This document shows, one piece after another, positions 17,587 to 26,017 of a DNA stretch of 64,000 bases. The stretch's first letter is position 1, and each line of letters opens with the position of its first letter. The notes beneath the pieces are model-generated. The model was not told the DNA's origin. It saw nothing but the letters and a program-made list of their open reading frames with translations, and made no database searches. Both the position numbers and the translations under genes were made by a program. The stretch lies in assembly GCF_900116285.1 (NCBI RefSeq), contig NZ_FPAJ01000002.1, positions 1-64,000 on the forward strand, given 5' to 3'. The DNA is from Sulfitobacter marinus. Its GTDB lineage: Bacteria > Pseudomonadota > Alphaproteobacteria > Rhodobacterales > Rhodobacteraceae.

Positions 17587-18901
17587 ACTGATCGCCATAT
17601 TGATGTTTTCGACCATGATGCTGATGCTTCTGACGGGGCAGCGGGTGTTTGGTGCCATCGGTTTTGTCGCCGTGATCGCTGCGCTGTTTTTATGGGGTGA
17701 CAGGGGCGGCTATGACATCGGGTTTTCCGCCGCGATCAAGCTGATGCGCTGGTATCCTTTGCTGACCCTGCCGATGTTTATCTTCATGGGCTATGTGCTG
17801 TCCGAATCCAAAATCGCGGATGATCTTTACAAGATGTTTCACGTGTTTATGGGCGGCGTGCGCGGAGGTTTGGCCATCGGGACGATTGGCCTGATGGTGC
17901 TGATTTCTGCGATGAACGGGTTGTCTGTTGCTGGCATGGCGATTGGTGCCACGATTGCGCTGCCTGAACTGCTGAAACGGAATTATGACAAGCTGATGGT
18001 GACCGGCGTTATTCAGGCCGGGTCAAGTTTGGGCATTCTTGTGCCGCCATCGGTCGTGTTGGTGTTATATGCTATGATCGCGCGTCAGCCGGTGGGGCAA
18101 TTATGGCTGGCGGGGGCCATTCCGGGTCTGATGATGGCGACGATGTTCATTATCTATATCGCAATCCGCTGCCGGATTAACCCTGAGCTTGGTCCGGCGC
18201 TGCCGCCGGAAGAACGTGATGTCGGCTGGCCCGAAAAGTTGCGCCTGCTGCGCGCTGGGCTGCTGCCGGTCGTGATCTTTGCCGTAATGATGGTGCCCTT
18301 TGTGAACGGTTGGACATCGCTGGTCGAAAGCTCGGCCATTGGGGCCATCGCCGCGTTTCTGGCCGCGATCCTCAAGGGGCGGATGACACGTCAGGTGTTT
18401 GAGACGTCGGTGCGCCAGACGCTGGCGATTACCTGCATGTTCATGTGGATCATTCTGGCGGCGCTGGCCTTTGGCGCGGTGTTTGACGGGCTGGGCGCGG
18501 TCAAGGCGATCGAGAACCTGTTTACCGAACAATGGGGCCTGAACCCGTGGGTGATCCTGATCTTGATGCAGCTGTCGTTCTTGATCATGGGTACATTTCT
18601 GGATGACACGGCGATGCTGGTTATTGTGGCACCGCTTTATGTGCCGTTGGTTGGCGCGTTGGGTTTTGATCTGGTCTGGTACGGCGTGCTATATACGATC
18701 ACCTGCCAGATCGCCTATATGACGCCGCCCTTTGGCTATAACCTGTTCTTGATGCGGGCCATGGCCCCGCCCGAGATTACGATTACCGATATCTACCGTT
18801 CCATCATTCCGTTTGTGGGGGTGATGATACTGGCCTTGGCCGTTGTGATGCTGTTCCCGCAGATCGCGCTTTGGTTGCCAAATTACGTTTACGGCAAATA
18901 A
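17576..18901 (+). CDS. dctM: TRAP transporter large permease (DctM type)
   Basis: A 441-residue protein with about 12 hydrophobic segments and conserved stretches such as SAMNGLSVAGMAIGATIALPE, GSSLGILVPPS and MTPPFGYNLF. It is the ion-coupled transport channel of the second TRAP cassette. The ATG at 17576 is preferred to 17561 because the latter lies deeper inside dctQ and adds charged residues. Confidence 0.93.
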   Translation: MPYELIAILMFSTMMLMLLTGQRVFGAIGFVAVIAALFLWGDRGGYDIGFSAAIKLMRWYPLLTLPMFIFMGYVLSESKIADDLYKMFHVFMGGVRGGLAIGTIGLMVLISAMNGLSVAGMAIGATIALPELLKRNYDKLMVTGVIQAGSSLGILVPPSVVLVLYAMIARQPVGQLWLAGAIPGLMMATMFIIYIAIRCRINPELGPALPPEERDVGWPEKLRLLRAGLLPVVIFAVMMVPFVNGWTSLVESSAIGAIAAFLAAILKGRMTRQVFETSVRQTLAITCMFMWIILAALAFGAVFDGLGAVKAIENLFTEQWGLNPWVILILMQLSFLIMGTFLDDTAMLVIVAPLYVPLVGALGFDLVWYGVLYTITCQIAYMTPPFGYNLFLMRAMAPPEITITDIYRSIIPFVGVMILALAVVMLFPQIALWLPNYVYGK

Positions 18902-18970
18902 CCGAATTAACCACCACGTGGCCGGATGAACCGGCCCTTCAAATCCGAAACCCGACAAGGAGTATGTCAC

Positions 18971-20008
18971 ATGACAACCAGACGTAAGTTTCTAAAGGGG
19001 GCCGCACTTGCTGGTCCCGCAGCCATTGCCACACCGTCGATCCTGCATGCGCAGGAACCGATCCGCTGGCGTTTTCAGACCTACGCCGGTGCGGCGCTAG
19101 GTGAAGAAGTAACAAAACCTGCCATCGACGCGATCAACGCGGCGTGCCAAGGCCAACTTGAGATCGAATTGTTCTATGCGGATCAAATCGTTCCCACAGG
19201 CGAGCTGTTCCAAGCGTTGCAGCGCGGCACCATCGACGGCGTGCATTCGGACGACGATTCCATGGCGTCGCCAACACCTGTCCGGTCCTTTGGCGGGTAT
19301 TTCCCATTGGCGACCAAGCACGCGCTGGACGTGCCTGTGCTGTTTAACCAATACGGTCTGGCCGATATCTGGCGCGAAGAATACGCCAAGGTTGGCGTGC
19401 ATTGGCTGTCTGCTGCGGGTCAGGATCCGTGTAACTTTAACACCGTCAATCCAATCAGATCGCTGTCCGATCTGGATGGTCTGAAACTCTATACTTTCCC
19501 GACTGCTGGCCGTTTCCTGTCGCAGTTTGGTGTTGTGCCGGTGAACATCCCCTACGAGGACGCCGAAGTTGCCGTTCAAACAGGTGAGCTGGACGGTATG
19601 GCGTGGTCGGGCATCACCGAAGACTACACCGTGGGCTGGGCTGATGTGACCAACTATTTCTGCACCAACAACATCTCTGGCGCATGGATCGGGTCGTTCT
19701 TTGTGAATGCCGAGAAATGGGCAGAGCTGCCGGATCACCTGAAACAGATCGTGTCGTCCGCAATCGAGGCAAGCCACACCTATCGCAACCAGTGGTATTG
19801 GGGCGGCGAGGCGCGTCTGCGCGCGTCCGGCGAAAAGCTGGAGCTGACATCTGTCCCACAGGACGAATGGAAGCAAGTCGAAGACGCGGCTGTGAAGTTC
19901 TGGGACGAGATGGCTGAAGAAGGCGAAACAGCCGCGAAGATCGTTCAGATATTCCGCGACTACAACGATGTGACATCGAAAGCGGGCCCGCCCTATACCT
20001 TTGGCTGA
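18971..20008 (+). CDS. dctP: TRAP transporter substrate-binding protein, Tat-exported
   Basis: A 345-residue periplasmic receptor. The N-terminus carries a twin-arginine signal (TRRKFLKG, then a hydrophobic run ending LHA near residue 27), so it should be exported folded by the Tat pathway rather than by Sec. The family segment FPTAGRFLSQFGVVPVNIPY marks the ligand Arg region, and EDAEVAVQTGELDGMAWSG the central strand. AAGGAG lies ahead of the start at 18971. It is followed by a GC-rich hairpin and then the ligase gene. The ligand is probably the amine or amino-acid-like substrate of the downstream enzymes. Confidence 0.9.
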   Translation: MTTRRKFLKGAALAGPAAIATPSILHAQEPIRWRFQTYAGAALGEEVTKPAIDAINAACQGQLEIELFYADQIVPTGELFQALQRGTIDGVHSDDDSMASPTPVRSFGGYFPLATKHALDVPVLFNQYGLADIWREEYAKVGVHWLSAAGQDPCNFNTVNPIRSLSDLDGLKLYTFPTAGRFLSQFGVVPVNIPYEDAEVAVQTGELDGMAWSGITEDYTVGWADVTNYFCTNNISGAWIGSFFVNAEKWAELPDHLKQIVSSAIEASHTYRNQWYWGGEARLRASGEKLELTSVPQDEWKQVEDAAVKFWDEMAEEGETAAKIVQIFRDYNDVTSKAGPPYTFG

Positions 20009-20032
20009 TCCCCGATAAACTTATGATAAACG

Positions 20033-20054
20033 GGGCGGCGCGGTTGTGCCGCCC
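20033..20054 (+). terminator. Hairpin after the TRAP binding-protein gene
   Basis: GGGCGGC at 20033-20039 pairs with GCCGCCC at 20048-20054 around an eight-base loop. There is no U-run. It lies between dctP and the ligase gene and may stabilise the upstream mRNA or partly attenuate transcription into the enzyme genes. Confidence 0.5.
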
Positions 20055-20081
20055 TCACACATGCAAAAGGAACGTCTGCAC

Positions 20082-21443
20082 ATGGGCAATTTAACATTCG
20101 ATACGCTCAGGGAAATGGCCGATAACGGCGAGGTCGATACCGTATTGGTGGCCCTTGTCGATATGCAGGGCCGTTTGATGGGCAAGCGTTTCCACGTCAC
20201 AAATTTTATCGAGCATTCCCATGCCGAGACCCATTGCTGCAATTACCTGCTGGCGACCGATTTGGTGATGTCCACGCCTGAAGGGTTCGCATCGACCAGT
20301 TGGCAAACCGGCTATGGTGATTATGTTCTGCGCCCCGACCTATCGACGATGCGGCAGGTGCCGTGGCTGGATAAAACCGTGTTGGTGCTGGGCGATGTGC
20401 TGGATCACCACACCCACGAACCTGTGCCTCATTCGCCGCGTTCAATGCTGAAAAATCAGATCGCGCGGCTGGATGCCTTGGGCTTTGACGCGATGATGGC
20501 GACCGAGCTTGAGTTCTTTTTGTTCGAGGGGGATTACCGGACCCTTCAGAAAGAGAAATATGCAAACCTCGTGCCGCTCAATGGCCATAACGAGGATTAC
20601 TGCCTATTCCAAACCGCCAAAGAAGAAGCGTTCCTGCAGCCCTTGCGCAACCATCTGGTCGCCGCTGGTGTGCCGGTTGAATGCACCAAGGGCGAGGCCG
20701 AAACCGGCCAGCAAGAGCTGAACATCCGCTATGCCGCAGCGCTTGATTGCGCGGATAATCACACGATCTCCAAGCAAGCCACCAAAGAAATCGCCTTTCA
20801 GCAGGGGTTCTCGGCGTCGTTCCTGCCCAAATGGGCACCGGACAAGGTCGGATCGTCCAGCCACGTGCATATGTCACTGTGGAAAGACGGCGCACCTGCG
20901 TTCTTCGACAAAGACGCCAAGCTGGGCATGTCCGAGCTGATGGCCCATTTCATGGCGGGTCTGATCAAATACGCGCCCGACTTCACCTATTTTCTGGCCC
21001 CCTACATCAACAGCTACAAACGCTTTGCCAAAGGCACCTTTGCGCCCACGAAAACCGTTTGGTCCGTTGATAACCGCACCGCCGGTTTCCGGCTGTGTGG
21101 TGATGGCACCAAGGGTATTCGCGTTGAATGTCGCATCGGCGGATCGGACCTGAACCCCTATCTGGCTCAGGCGGTTTTGCTGGCTGCAGGCATCAAGGGG
21201 ATTGAGGAAAAGCTACCTCTGCAAGAGCCGACGTTGGGCGATGTCTATGAGGACGCAAGCGTCACGGAAATACCGCGCACCCTGCGGGCCGCAACCGACA
21301 GTTTGCGCAACTCTGCTATGCTGCGCGAGGCCCTTGGCGACGACGTGGTTGACCATTACACCCGCGCAGCTGAATGGGAGCAGGAGGAATACGACAAGGT
21401 CGTAACCGACTGGGAAATCAACCGCGGATTTGAGCGAGCATAA
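20082..21443 (+). CDS. Glutamine-synthetase-like ligase (candidate gamma-glutamylamide synthetase)
   Basis: A 453-residue member of the glutamine synthetase fold. ATP/metal and glutamate residues are present: TELEFF (Glu142, Glu144), GEAETGQQEL (Glu205, Glu212), HVHMSLW (His261, His263), NSYKR (Arg314) and RVECRI (Glu349, Arg351). At the ammonium site, where glutamine synthetases read P-G-F/Y-E-A-P, this protein reads KGTFAP, so the Glu is replaced by Phe320; the N-terminal Asp50-type loop is also different (VDMQGRLMGKR). Both changes are typical of ligases that join glutamate to an organic amine (PuuA, IpuC and GlnA3/GlnA4 types). The start at 20082 follows an AAAGGAA site; 20061 and 20046 are alternatives. 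The aldehyde and alcohol dehydrogenases next door fit further oxidation of the product. Confidence 0.87.
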   Translation: MGNLTFDTLREMADNGEVDTVLVALVDMQGRLMGKRFHVTNFIEHSHAETHCCNYLLATDLVMSTPEGFASTSWQTGYGDYVLRPDLSTMRQVPWLDKTVLVLGDVLDHHTHEPVPHSPRSMLKNQIARLDALGFDAMMATELEFFLFEGDYRTLQKEKYANLVPLNGHNEDYCLFQTAKEEAFLQPLRNHLVAAGVPVECTKGEAETGQQELNIRYAAALDCADNHTISKQATKEIAFQQGFSASFLPKWAPDKVGSSSHVHMSLWKDGAPAFFDKDAKLGMSELMAHFMAGLIKYAPDFTYFLAPYINSYKRFAKGTFAPTKTVWSVDNRTAGFRLCGDGTKGIRVECRIGGSDLNPYLAQAVLLAAGIKGIEEKLPLQEPTLGDVYEDASVTEIPRTLRAATDSLRNSAMLREALGDDVVDHYTRAAEWEQEEYDKVVTDWEINRGFERA

Positions 21444-21446
21444 GCA

Positions 21447-22823
21447 ATGACAAAGACCCTGAAATGTATCTCACCGATTGACGGATCGGTTTATTTGGAA
21501 CGCCCTGTTTTATCGCTGGATGCCGCGCGCGCAGTCTGTGCACAGGCGAAATCGGCGCAGGCTTTGTGGGCTGCACGTCCGCTGGCCGAACGTATCGATC
21601 TGGTGCGCGCTGCCATCGCCGAGGTTGGCAAAACAACCGATCGCATGGCGGTTGAGTTGGCCCATCAGATGGGCCGCCCCGTGCGCTATGGCGGCGAATT
21701 CGGCGGGTTCAATGAACGCGCCAGCTATATGGCCGATATCGCGGAGCAGGCGCTGGCCCCGATGATCATCGAAGACAGCGATACCGCCACTCGCAAAATC
21801 ACCCGCGAGGCGCGCGGCGTTGTGCTGGTCGTGGCCCCGTGGAACTACCCTTACATGACGGCGATCAACACCGTTGCCCCTGCATTGATCGCGGGCAACA
21901 CTGTTGTGTTGAAACACGCCACCCAGACCTTGCAAGTTGGCGAACGCCTGGCCGAAGCGTTCCATGCGGCGGGCGTTCCAGAACATGTATTCCAGAACGT
22001 GTTTCTGGATCACGACACGACGTCTGCCTTGATTGCAGAACGTCAGTTTGGGTTTGTCAATTTCACCGGTTCAGTTGGTGGTGGCAAGGCGATGGAAGTG
22101 GCCGCAGCTGGCACATTCACCCCCGTGGCGACCGAATTGGGTGGCAAAGACCCCGGTTACGTGCGCGCAGACGCCAACGTTGATGCGGCGGTTGACGGGC
22201 TGATGGACGGCGCGATGTTCAACGCGGGCCAATGCTGCTGCGGGATCGAACGGATCTACGTCCATGAAAGCCTGTATGACGCCTTCGTCGAAAAAGCCGT
22301 GGTTTGGGTGAACGCCCTGAAGCTGGGTAACCCGTTGGAGCAGGAAACCACCATCGGCCCGATGGCCAACGTCCGCTTTGCTGTCGAAGTCCGCGCCCAG
22401 ATTGCCGAAGCCGTGGCCGATGGTGCTACCGCGCTGATCGAACCCTTTGCGCAGGATGACGGTGCCGCCTATCTGACCCCGCAAATCCTGACGAACGTGA
22501 ACCACAACATGCGTGTCATGCGCGACGAAAGCTTTGGCCCTGTGGTTGGCATCATGCCGGTCAAGGACGACGCCGAAGCGATTGCGCTGATGAATGATTG
22601 TCAGTTCGGTCTGACCGCTGCGATCTTTACTAAAGACGCGGACGCCGCCGATGCCATCGGCGCGCAGCTTGAAACCGGCACGGTGTTTATGAACCGCTGT
22701 GATTACCTTGATCCGGCATTATGCTGGACGGGGTGCAAAGACACCGGCCAAGGCGCGGGCCTGTCTGTGCTTGGCTATCAGGCGCTCACGCGTCCTAAAT
22801 CCTACCACCTTAAAAAGGCTTGA
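21447..22823 (+). CDS. Aldehyde dehydrogenase family protein
   Basis: A 458-residue NAD(P)-dependent aldehyde dehydrogenase. Catalytic Asn133 lies in PWNYPY, the general base Glu230 in ELGGK, and the nucleophile in NAGQCCCG (Cys264 by the usual GQxC spacing, flanked by two more Cys). It is four bases downstream of the ligase and four bases upstream of the alcohol dehydrogenase. It should turn an aldehyde, possibly gamma-glutamylated, into the acid. The three-Cys run is worth noting, as side cysteines may be redox sensitive. Confidence 0.92.
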   Translation: MTKTLKCISPIDGSVYLERPVLSLDAARAVCAQAKSAQALWAARPLAERIDLVRAAIAEVGKTTDRMAVELAHQMGRPVRYGGEFGGFNERASYMADIAEQALAPMIIEDSDTATRKITREARGVVLVVAPWNYPYMTAINTVAPALIAGNTVVLKHATQTLQVGERLAEAFHAAGVPEHVFQNVFLDHDTTSALIAERQFGFVNFTGSVGGGKAMEVAAAGTFTPVATELGGKDPGYVRADANVDAAVDGLMDGAMFNAGQCCCGIERIYVHESLYDAFVEKAVVWVNALKLGNPLEQETTIGPMANVRFAVEVRAQIAEAVADGATALIEPFAQDDGAAYLTPQILTNVNHNMRVMRDESFGPVVGIMPVKDDAEAIALMNDCQFGLTAAIFTKDADAADAIGAQLETGTVFMNRCDYLDPALCWTGCKDTGQGAGLSVLGYQALTRPKSYHLKKA

Positions 22824-22827
22824 TCCT

Positions 22828-23973
22828 ATGGAGCTGAGAAACAACTGGTCTTATCCCACCGCGATGCGTTTTGGTGCGGGCCGCATTTCCGAGATCGGCG
22901 AGGCCTGCGCGGTCGCTGGGATCAGCAAACCGTTGCTGGTGACCGACAAAGGTCTGGCCACGATGGACATCACGACCCGCACGCTTGACCTGCTTGAGGC
23001 AGCGGGCCTTGGCCGGGCGATGTTTTCCGAAGTCGACGCCAACCCGACCGAGATCAACCTTGATGCGGGTCTGAAGGTCTACCGCGACGGGGGCCATGAC
23101 GGCGTTGTTGCCTTTGGCGGTGGGTCGGGGCTTGATCTGGGCAAGATGGTTGCGTTCATGGCGGGCCAAACCCGTCCCGTTTGGGATTACGAAGATGTCG
23201 GCGATTGGTGGACCCGCGCCGACGCAGACGCCATCGCGCCGATCATCGCCGTGCCCACCACGGCTGGTACCGGATCAGAGGTTGGCCGCGCGTCGGTGCT
23301 GACCAATTCTGAAACCCACGTGAAAAAGATCATCTTTCATCCCAAGGTTTTGCCAACGGTCGTGATTTGTGATCCGGAACTAACAGTCGGGATGCCAAAG
23401 CACATCACCGCAGGCACTGGACTTGACGCCTTTGCCCATTGCGTCGAGGCGTTCAGCAGCCCGCATTACCACCCCATGAGCCAAGGTATCGCGCTGGAAG
23501 GCATGCGTTTGGTCATTGATTATCTGCCCCGCGCCTATGCCGATGGCACCGATATCGAGGCGCGGGCGCAGATGATGTCAGCCGCCGCAATGGGGGCCAC
23601 GGCGTTTCAAAAAGGTCTGGGCGCGATCCATGCAATGAGCCACCCGATCGGGGCGGTGTTCAACACCCACCACGGCACGACCAACGCCGTGTGTATGCCT
23701 GCCGTGCTGGACCTGAACGAAAGCATGATCCGCGAACGGTTTGACCGTGCCGCAGGGTATCTGGGTATCAACGGCGGCTATGACGGGTTCCGTGCCTTTG
23801 TGCAGGATTTCAACGACAGCTTTGCCATCCCGCGCAAGCTGTCCGAGATGGGCGTCACCGCTGACCGAATGGATGATCTGGTCGCCATGGCATTGGAGGA
23901 CCCGTCTTGCGGCGGCAATCCTGTAACCTTGACCTCTGACAATCTGCGCAAGCTGTTCGAGGCAACGATTTGA
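22828..23973 (+). CDS. Iron-containing alcohol dehydrogenase
   Basis: A 381-residue group III alcohol dehydrogenase. The N-terminal NAD-binding part holds AFGGGSGLDLGK, and metal ligands are expected in GTGLDAFAHCVEAF and in GAIHAMSHPIGAVFNTHHG (Asp and three His). It interconverts an alcohol and an aldehyde using NAD(P). The ATG at 22828 is right after the ALDH stop; a longer upstream reading overlaps ALDH and is not needed. As the last gene of the operon it suggests that an alcohol or an aldehyde by-product is handled in the pathway. Confidence 0.92.
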   Translation: MELRNNWSYPTAMRFGAGRISEIGEACAVAGISKPLLVTDKGLATMDITTRTLDLLEAAGLGRAMFSEVDANPTEINLDAGLKVYRDGGHDGVVAFGGGSGLDLGKMVAFMAGQTRPVWDYEDVGDWWTRADADAIAPIIAVPTTAGTGSEVGRASVLTNSETHVKKIIFHPKVLPTVVICDPELTVGMPKHITAGTGLDAFAHCVEAFSSPHYHPMSQGIALEGMRLVIDYLPRAYADGTDIEARAQMMSAAAMGATAFQKGLGAIHAMSHPIGAVFNTHHGTTNAVCMPAVLDLNESMIRERFDRAAGYLGINGGYDGFRAFVQDFNDSFAIPRKLSEMGVTADRMDDLVAMALEDPSCGGNPVTLTSDNLRKLFEATI

Positions 23974-23980
23974 ACTGATC

Positions 23981-24013
23981 AAAAAATGCCCCGATAGGTT
24001 TGCTATCGGGGCA
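23981..24013 (-). terminator. Rho-independent terminator between ADH and degP
   Basis: An 11-bp perfect stem, TGCCCCGATAG (23987-23997) with CTATCGGGGCA (24003-24013), has a five-base loop. Reading the minus strand, it is followed by six U (A run at 23981-23986), so it ends degP transcripts; it probably also stops the converging plus-strand operon. Confidence 0.8.
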
Positions 24014-24068
24014 TACAGGCTGGAGTGTGACTGCCAGCTTGAACGAGGCAAGCCCGCTGGCAGCTCTG

Positions 24069-25187
24069 TTATGCGTCTTGCGCGGCCAAGGTGCCGATCT
24101 TGACAGCGCGGGTCACTTCCTTGCCCCGGTGCAGAACCACCACATCAGCCGTTTGATCAGGGTCCGTATCTGCCACGGCGCGGGTCAGATCACGCAGCTC
24201 GTCAATCTCGGTGCCGTTGAAGGACAGAATGATATCACCCTTTTTCAGCCCTGCCTTTTGCGCGGGGCTATTGTCGCTGATGGCTTCGATAACGGCCCCT
24301 TTGGGCGCGTCATAACCCAATACCTGCGCAACCTCGTCGGTCATCGGACGAATTTGAATGCCCAGCCAGCCGCGTGTGATCGACCCGTCATCGGCCAGAT
24401 CGGCAACGATGTTTTGCACCAGATCGGACGGTACGGAAAAACCGATCCCGACAGACCCGCCACCGGGGGACAGGATCGCGGTGTTGACGCCGATCACTTC
24501 GCCATCGTTGTTAAACAGCGGCCCGCCCGAATTGCCACGGTTGATCGCCGCATCGGTCTGGATGAAATCATCATATGGGCCTGCGTTGATGTTGCGCGAT
24601 TTGGCCGAGATAATGCCGGTGGTCACCGTACCGCCAAGGCCAAAGGGATTGCCCATGGCCACCACTTCGTCGCCCACACGCATGCTGTCGGACGATCCAA
24701 AGGTCACGGCGGGCAGGTCAACATCAGCCTCGATTTTCAGCAGTGCAATGTCGGTCAACGGATCGCTGCCAACGACTTTGGCCTCAAAACTGCGGCCGTC
24801 GGATAGTTTGACGGTCACTTTGTTCGCGCCGTCGACCACGTGGTTATTCGTCACAATCTGACCGTCGGTTGAGATAATAAACCCTGAACCAAGGCCCTGA
24901 ACCGGCTGCGCCTCGGCCCCTTGGCCGGGCATCATTTGTTCAAACCGCTTGCGCAATTCTTCGGGCATGCCTTGGGGCAATTCAATTTGTGTTTGGGGTT
25001 TCGTGGCTGTTCCTGTCACTTCGATAAACACCACCGACGGCGATATCGTTTCGACCAGATCAGCATAGCCGCCTGCGGGAACCGCCAATGCGGTGGTGGG
25101 GGCGATTGCGACCAAAGAAGTCGAAGCCAAAGCGGCAGCCAACACAAGGGGCAATGCGCGGCGGGGTGATTTCGTTAAAGATGTCAT
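24069..25187 (-). CDS. degP: DegP/HtrA-type periplasmic serine protease
   Basis: A 372-residue S1C protease for quality control in the cell envelope. A signal peptide (to about residue 37) is followed by the trypsin-like domain with His116 (NNHVV), Asp146 (LTDIALL) and Ser220 (RGNSGGP), then a single PDZ domain (about 265-365, with GDIILSFNGTEI). One PDZ domain makes it more DegS-like in layout than DegP, which has two. It is divergent from a two-component system, which suggests envelope-stress control by that pair. Confidence 0.93.
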   Translation of the reverse strand: MTSLTKSPRRALPLVLAAALASTSLVAIAPTTALAVPAGGYADLVETISPSVVFIEVTGTATKPQTQIELPQGMPEELRKRFEQMMPGQGAEAQPVQGLGSGFIISTDGQIVTNNHVVDGANKVTVKLSDGRSFEAKVVGSDPLTDIALLKIEADVDLPAVTFGSSDSMRVGDEVVAMGNPFGLGGTVTTGIISAKSRNINAGPYDDFIQTDAAINRGNSGGPLFNNDGEVIGVNTAILSPGGGSVGIGFSVPSDLVQNIVADLADDGSITRGWLGIQIRPMTDEVAQVLGYDAPKGAVIEAISDNSPAQKAGLKKGDIILSFNGTEIDELRDLTRAVADTDPDQTADVVVLHRGKEVTRAVKIGTLAAQDA

Positions 25188-25258
25188 GTCTGGTTCCTCA
25201 CATCATTGGTATGCTCCCCACATGGCTGTCCGTTGTTACAGGGCGTTTTTGCCCCATA

Positions 25259-25271
25259 TACAAATCTGTAA
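25259..25271. promoter_or_regulatory. Candidate regulator site TACAAATCTGTAA
   Basis: The 13-mer TACAAATCTGTAA lies between degP and the response regulator gene and occurs again exactly at 37254-37266, where it is part of the palindrome TTACA-AATC-TGTAA. A related half-site (TGTTACAG) is at 25233. It is a reasonable binding site for the adjacent OmpR-type regulator. The inference rests on position and recurrence. Confidence 0.45.
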
Positions 25272-25345
25272 GATTGCTTTGCAGGGCTGCCTGACGCCTG
25301 TTTTTTAGGGTAGCGCCAAGGTATGGCTTGGACGGAACGGATGAA

Positions 25346-26017
25346 ATGAAACTGCTTGTAGTAGAAGACGATGCCACCACGGGCACCTATATCGCGCGCG
25401 GTTTGCGCGAAGAGGGGCATACTGTTGATCTGGTGACGGATGGTCGCGAGGGGCTGTTTCAGGCCACATCGGGCAGCTATGACGTGTTGATCGTTGACCG
25501 TATGCTGCCAGAGGTCGATGGGCTGGCGCTGGTCAAAACGCTGCGCGGTGCGGGCAACACCACGCCTGTATTATTTCTGACCGCAATGGGCAGTGTCGAT
25601 GACCGGATCAGCGGCCTGAATGCGGGCGGCGACGATTATCTGGTCAAGCCGTTTGCCTTTGGCGAGTTGTCAGCACGGGTCGCGGCCTTGGCCCGGCGGC
25701 CCCAAGCGCTCGAGCAGGAAACCGTTCTGCGCGCGGGCGACCTTGAGATGCATTTGATTACCCGCAAGGTCACGCGGGCGGGGCAAGAGATTGATTTGCT
25801 GCCACGTGAATTTGCGTTGTTGGAGCATCTGTTGCGCCGCAAAGGCAGGGTGCAGACTCGCACCATGTTGCTTGAGGCGGTTTGGGACATCAGCTTTGAC
25901 CCGATGACCAATGTTGTCGAAACCCACATCAGCCGTCTGCGCGCCAAAGTGGATAAACCGTTTGAGCGTGAATTGATCCAGACCGTGCGCGGCGCGGGCT
26001 ACAGGATCGATGGATGA
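25346..26017 (+). CDS. OmpR/PhoB family response regulator
   Basis: A 223-residue response regulator: receiver domain with acidic pocket Glu7, Asp8 and Asp9, phospho-acceptor Asp51 and Lys101 (LVKPF), then an OmpR winged helix from about residue 128. The start at 25346 (MKLLVVEDD) matches the family; 25328 adds six unlikely residues. It overlaps the histidine kinase gene by 4 bases and is divergent from degP. Confidence 0.93.
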   Translation: MKLLVVEDDATTGTYIARGLREEGHTVDLVTDGREGLFQATSGSYDVLIVDRMLPEVDGLALVKTLRGAGNTTPVLFLTAMGSVDDRISGLNAGGDDYLVKPFAFGELSARVAALARRPQALEQETVLRAGDLEMHLITRKVTRAGQEIDLLPREFALLEHLLRRKGRVQTRTMLLEAVWDISFDPMTNVVETHISRLRAKVDKPFERELIQTVRGAGYRIDG

